Source: H111-94 sp034436045 (GTDB taxonomy: Bacteria > Chloroflexota > Ktedonobacteria > Ktedonobacterales > Ktedonobacteraceae). From it: a stretch of 7,514 nucleotides of DNA. The translations under genes were made by a program, and so were the position numbers. Below are positions 6,052 to 7,514 of this stretch, in pieces. How positions within the stretch are numbered: position 1 is the first letter of the stretch; every line of letters starts with the position of its first letter. The notes under the pieces were generated by a model that saw only the letters and a program-made list of their open reading frames with translations, was not told where the DNA came from and searched no databases. The stretch covers positions 1-7,514 of the forward strand of contig DAOTVZ010000049.1 of NCBI GenBank assembly GCA_034436045.1, given 5' to 3'.

Positions 6052-7470
6052 CTATTTTACCACAGATTGTGTAGTGATTTGTTGTTGCGCGCGGCGGCGT
6101 TGCAGCAGGCGTTGCATGCCCCTGTCGTAAGGAATCTTCTTGCTCAGGTGCCAAAGGAGCAGCAGAAGCATCAACGTGGCCTCAACGGTGGCGGAGATCG
6201 CCAGGGCTAGCGGGATCGCCAGGATCATCCATTCGCCGCTGAGCGTGTGGAAAAGCAGCGTCAGGACACTGTAGCGTGTAATTAGCGCAATGGTGTTCAT
6301 GAAGAGCGGCGTTCGGGTGTCCTTCATGGCGATAAAGCCGTTGGCGATCAGGCTACCGGAGGCGATGCCGGGAAGGCCGACGGCGTAACCGAGCAAGGCC
6401 AGATAGGTTAGCGCGGACGAATGAGCATTGAAGGCCCCATGCTGGAAGATCAGACGAATGATAAAGCGGCCAAAAAGAGTGAGCAGGAGGGCGGCGGGAA
6501 TGGTGAGCACGATGGCCGCACCCATGATCTGAATGGCGGTCTGGCGCATGCGCACGAAACGTTGACCAACGGCCTGGAGTGTCAGGTGGGGCAGCAGGGC
6601 CTGTCCAACGGCCTGTCCGATCAGCGCGGTGGGCAGAGCATAGAGCATCTGCGCATTAGTGAGCGCGGAGAGACTGGCCCGATCAGGCAGATAGGATGCG
6701 AAGGAGGTATCGATCAGGCCGCCGATAGAGGCCACCCCGACGGCGAGGGCATTGGGGATGAGCAGGCGTAATATCTCGTGCAGGCCAGGATCACGCAAAT
6801 TCCAGACGAAGGAGTACCGCATCCCCTGCTTGACCAGGCCGGGTACCTGCACCGCGAACTGCAAGGCAGCCGCAACCAGGATGCCATAAGTCGGGCCATA
6901 GATGCCCACAGTGCGAAAAACCAGCGCAACCAGCAGGCCACCGATCAGACCAAAATTATAGATGGCGAGCGCCAGTGCGGGCAACAGGAACTGGCGTCTG
7001 CTATTGAGAATGGCCGTGACGACGGTGCCCGCACCCAGGATGAGCGGCTGGAAGAGCATGATGCGCACCAGCGAGGTGGTCAGAGCCTGTTCGGCAGGTG
7101 AATAACCGGGAACCAGAATTTTGTTGACGAAGGCAGGCGCAATAAACTCGCCGAGCAAGATCATGATGGTGAGTGCGACGAGCAGGACATTAAAGACAAG
7201 TGAGGAGAGTCGCCACGCCTCGTATTCGCCCCTGTGCTTTTCATACGAAAAGAAGACCGGAATGAAAGCATGAGTTAGTGCGCCGCCCGCAATCAGATCA
7301 AAGAGTGTGTTGGGGAGATTGGCCGCCGCGTAGTAGGCGCTGGCCGCCGCGCCGGTGCCAAAGAGATAGTTGAAAATAATCTGGCGCACCACACCCAGGC
7401 CGCGCGAGGTCAGGATAGCCAGGGTGAGCAAAAGTGCCCCCTCAACGATACTAAAACGTCTCTGCGCCAT
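6052..7470 (-). CDS. murJ: Lipid II flippase MurJ (MVF/MviN family membrane protein)
   Basis: A polytopic protein of 472 residues with about 12-14 hydrophobic segments. MurJ moves lipid II, the undecaprenyl-linked peptidoglycan precursor, from the inner to the outer face of the cytoplasmic membrane. The first helix carries the family signature 'LTSRGLGVVRQ' with Arg23 and Arg29 (equivalents of E. coli R18 and R24). It is followed by 'YYAAANLPN-x-LFDLIAGGALTHAFIPVF', the usual MurJ form in cyanobacteria and Chloroflexota-like bacteria. Later family-like stretches are 'ALPTALIGQAVGQALLPHL' and 'GAFNAHSSALT'. The C-terminus is short and basic (RRRAQQQ). It is shorter than E. coli MurJ (511), mainly at the C-terminus. 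The ATG at 7470 fits the family N-terminus, but no clear ribosome site precedes it and the frame stays open to the window edge. It heads a tight operon, its stop lying 6-45 bases before the dihydroorotase-like start. Confidence 0.88.
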   Translation of the reverse strand: MAQRRFSIVEGALLLTLAILTSRGLGVVRQIIFNYLFGTGAAASAYYAAANLPNTLFDLIAGGALTHAFIPVFFSYEKHRGEYEAWRLSSLVFNVLLVALTIMILLGEFIAPAFVNKILVPGYSPAEQALTTSLVRIMLFQPLILGAGTVVTAILNSRRQFLLPALALAIYNFGLIGGLLVALVFRTVGIYGPTYGILVAAALQFAVQVPGLVKQGMRYSFVWNLRDPGLHEILRLLIPNALAVGVASIGGLIDTSFASYLPDRASLSALTNAQMLYALPTALIGQAVGQALLPHLTLQAVGQRFVRMRQTAIQIMGAAIVLTIPAALLLTLFGRFIIRLIFQHGAFNAHSSALTYLALLGYAVGLPGIASGSLIANGFIAMKDTRTPLFMNTIALITRYSVLTLLFHTLSGEWMILAIPLALAISATVEATLMLLLLLWHLSKKIPYDRGMQRLLQRRRAQQQITTQSVVK

Positions 7471-7514
7471 ATCGGGGCTGAAGAAGAAACTTTTGAACTG
7501 GAAACGAAAGGCAC

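Noticed and set aside
6421..7101. Plus-strand frames of 116 and 107 codons opposite murJ.
   Set aside because: They are antisense to transmembrane helices of MurJ, with Gln/Gly/Glu-rich composition typical of shadows of hydrophobic codons.

Overview
The window carries the 3' end of one plus-strand gene, a small plus-strand ferredoxin gene, and four complete minus-strand genes. All are intact housekeeping-type genes. There is no sign of insertion sequences, phage genes, CRISPR or tRNA/rRNA genes. The best guess for the source is a filamentous soil-type Chloroflexota bacterium (class Ktedonobacteria). This is inference from several features: moderate-to-high GC, Ser/Thr-kinase-like domains attached to unrelated enzymes, a PyrE with a C-terminal CPFC motif as in Thermus/Chloroflexota-like enzymes, and a ferredoxin of the actinobacterial FprB type. 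No taxonomic marker gene is present.

Layout, left to right. Positions 1-189 (+) are the last 62 codons of a membrane transporter resembling a Kef/NhaP-type cation:proton antiporter, followed by a hairpin with a T-tail (207-255). A leader of about 100 bases with a -10-like TATACT and a short 5' hairpin precedes a ferredoxin gene (446-706, +). After a 59-base convergent gap, the minus strand holds, in transcription order from the right edge: murJ-like lipid II flippase (7470-6052), a dihydroorotase-like amidohydrolase (about 6006-4648), pyrE orotate phosphoribosyltransferase (4644-3967), and a 1034-residue fusion protein (3870-766).

The first three minus-strand genes are packed within a few bases of each other and look like one operon. 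It joins two steps of UMP synthesis (dihydroorotate and orotate processing) to export of the cell-wall precursor lipid II, whose synthesis consumes UDP-sugars. The fourth gene lies 96 bases downstream, with its own promoter-like TATACT, so it may be transcribed both with the operon and separately.

The most unusual item is the 1034-residue protein. Its first 270 residues are a Ser/Thr protein kinase fold in which the glycine loop, the alpha-C glutamate and the catalytic aspartate (HRD to HGN) are all missing, so it is predicted to be a pseudokinase. A disordered, first basic-proline-rich then acidic linker joins it to a complete DinG/XPD-type superfamily 2 helicase with an intact Walker A, DEAH box, motifs V and VI and the four cysteines of an iron-sulfur cluster. 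The dihydroorotase-like protein also has an odd active site, with Glu where the family's catalytic Asp should be.
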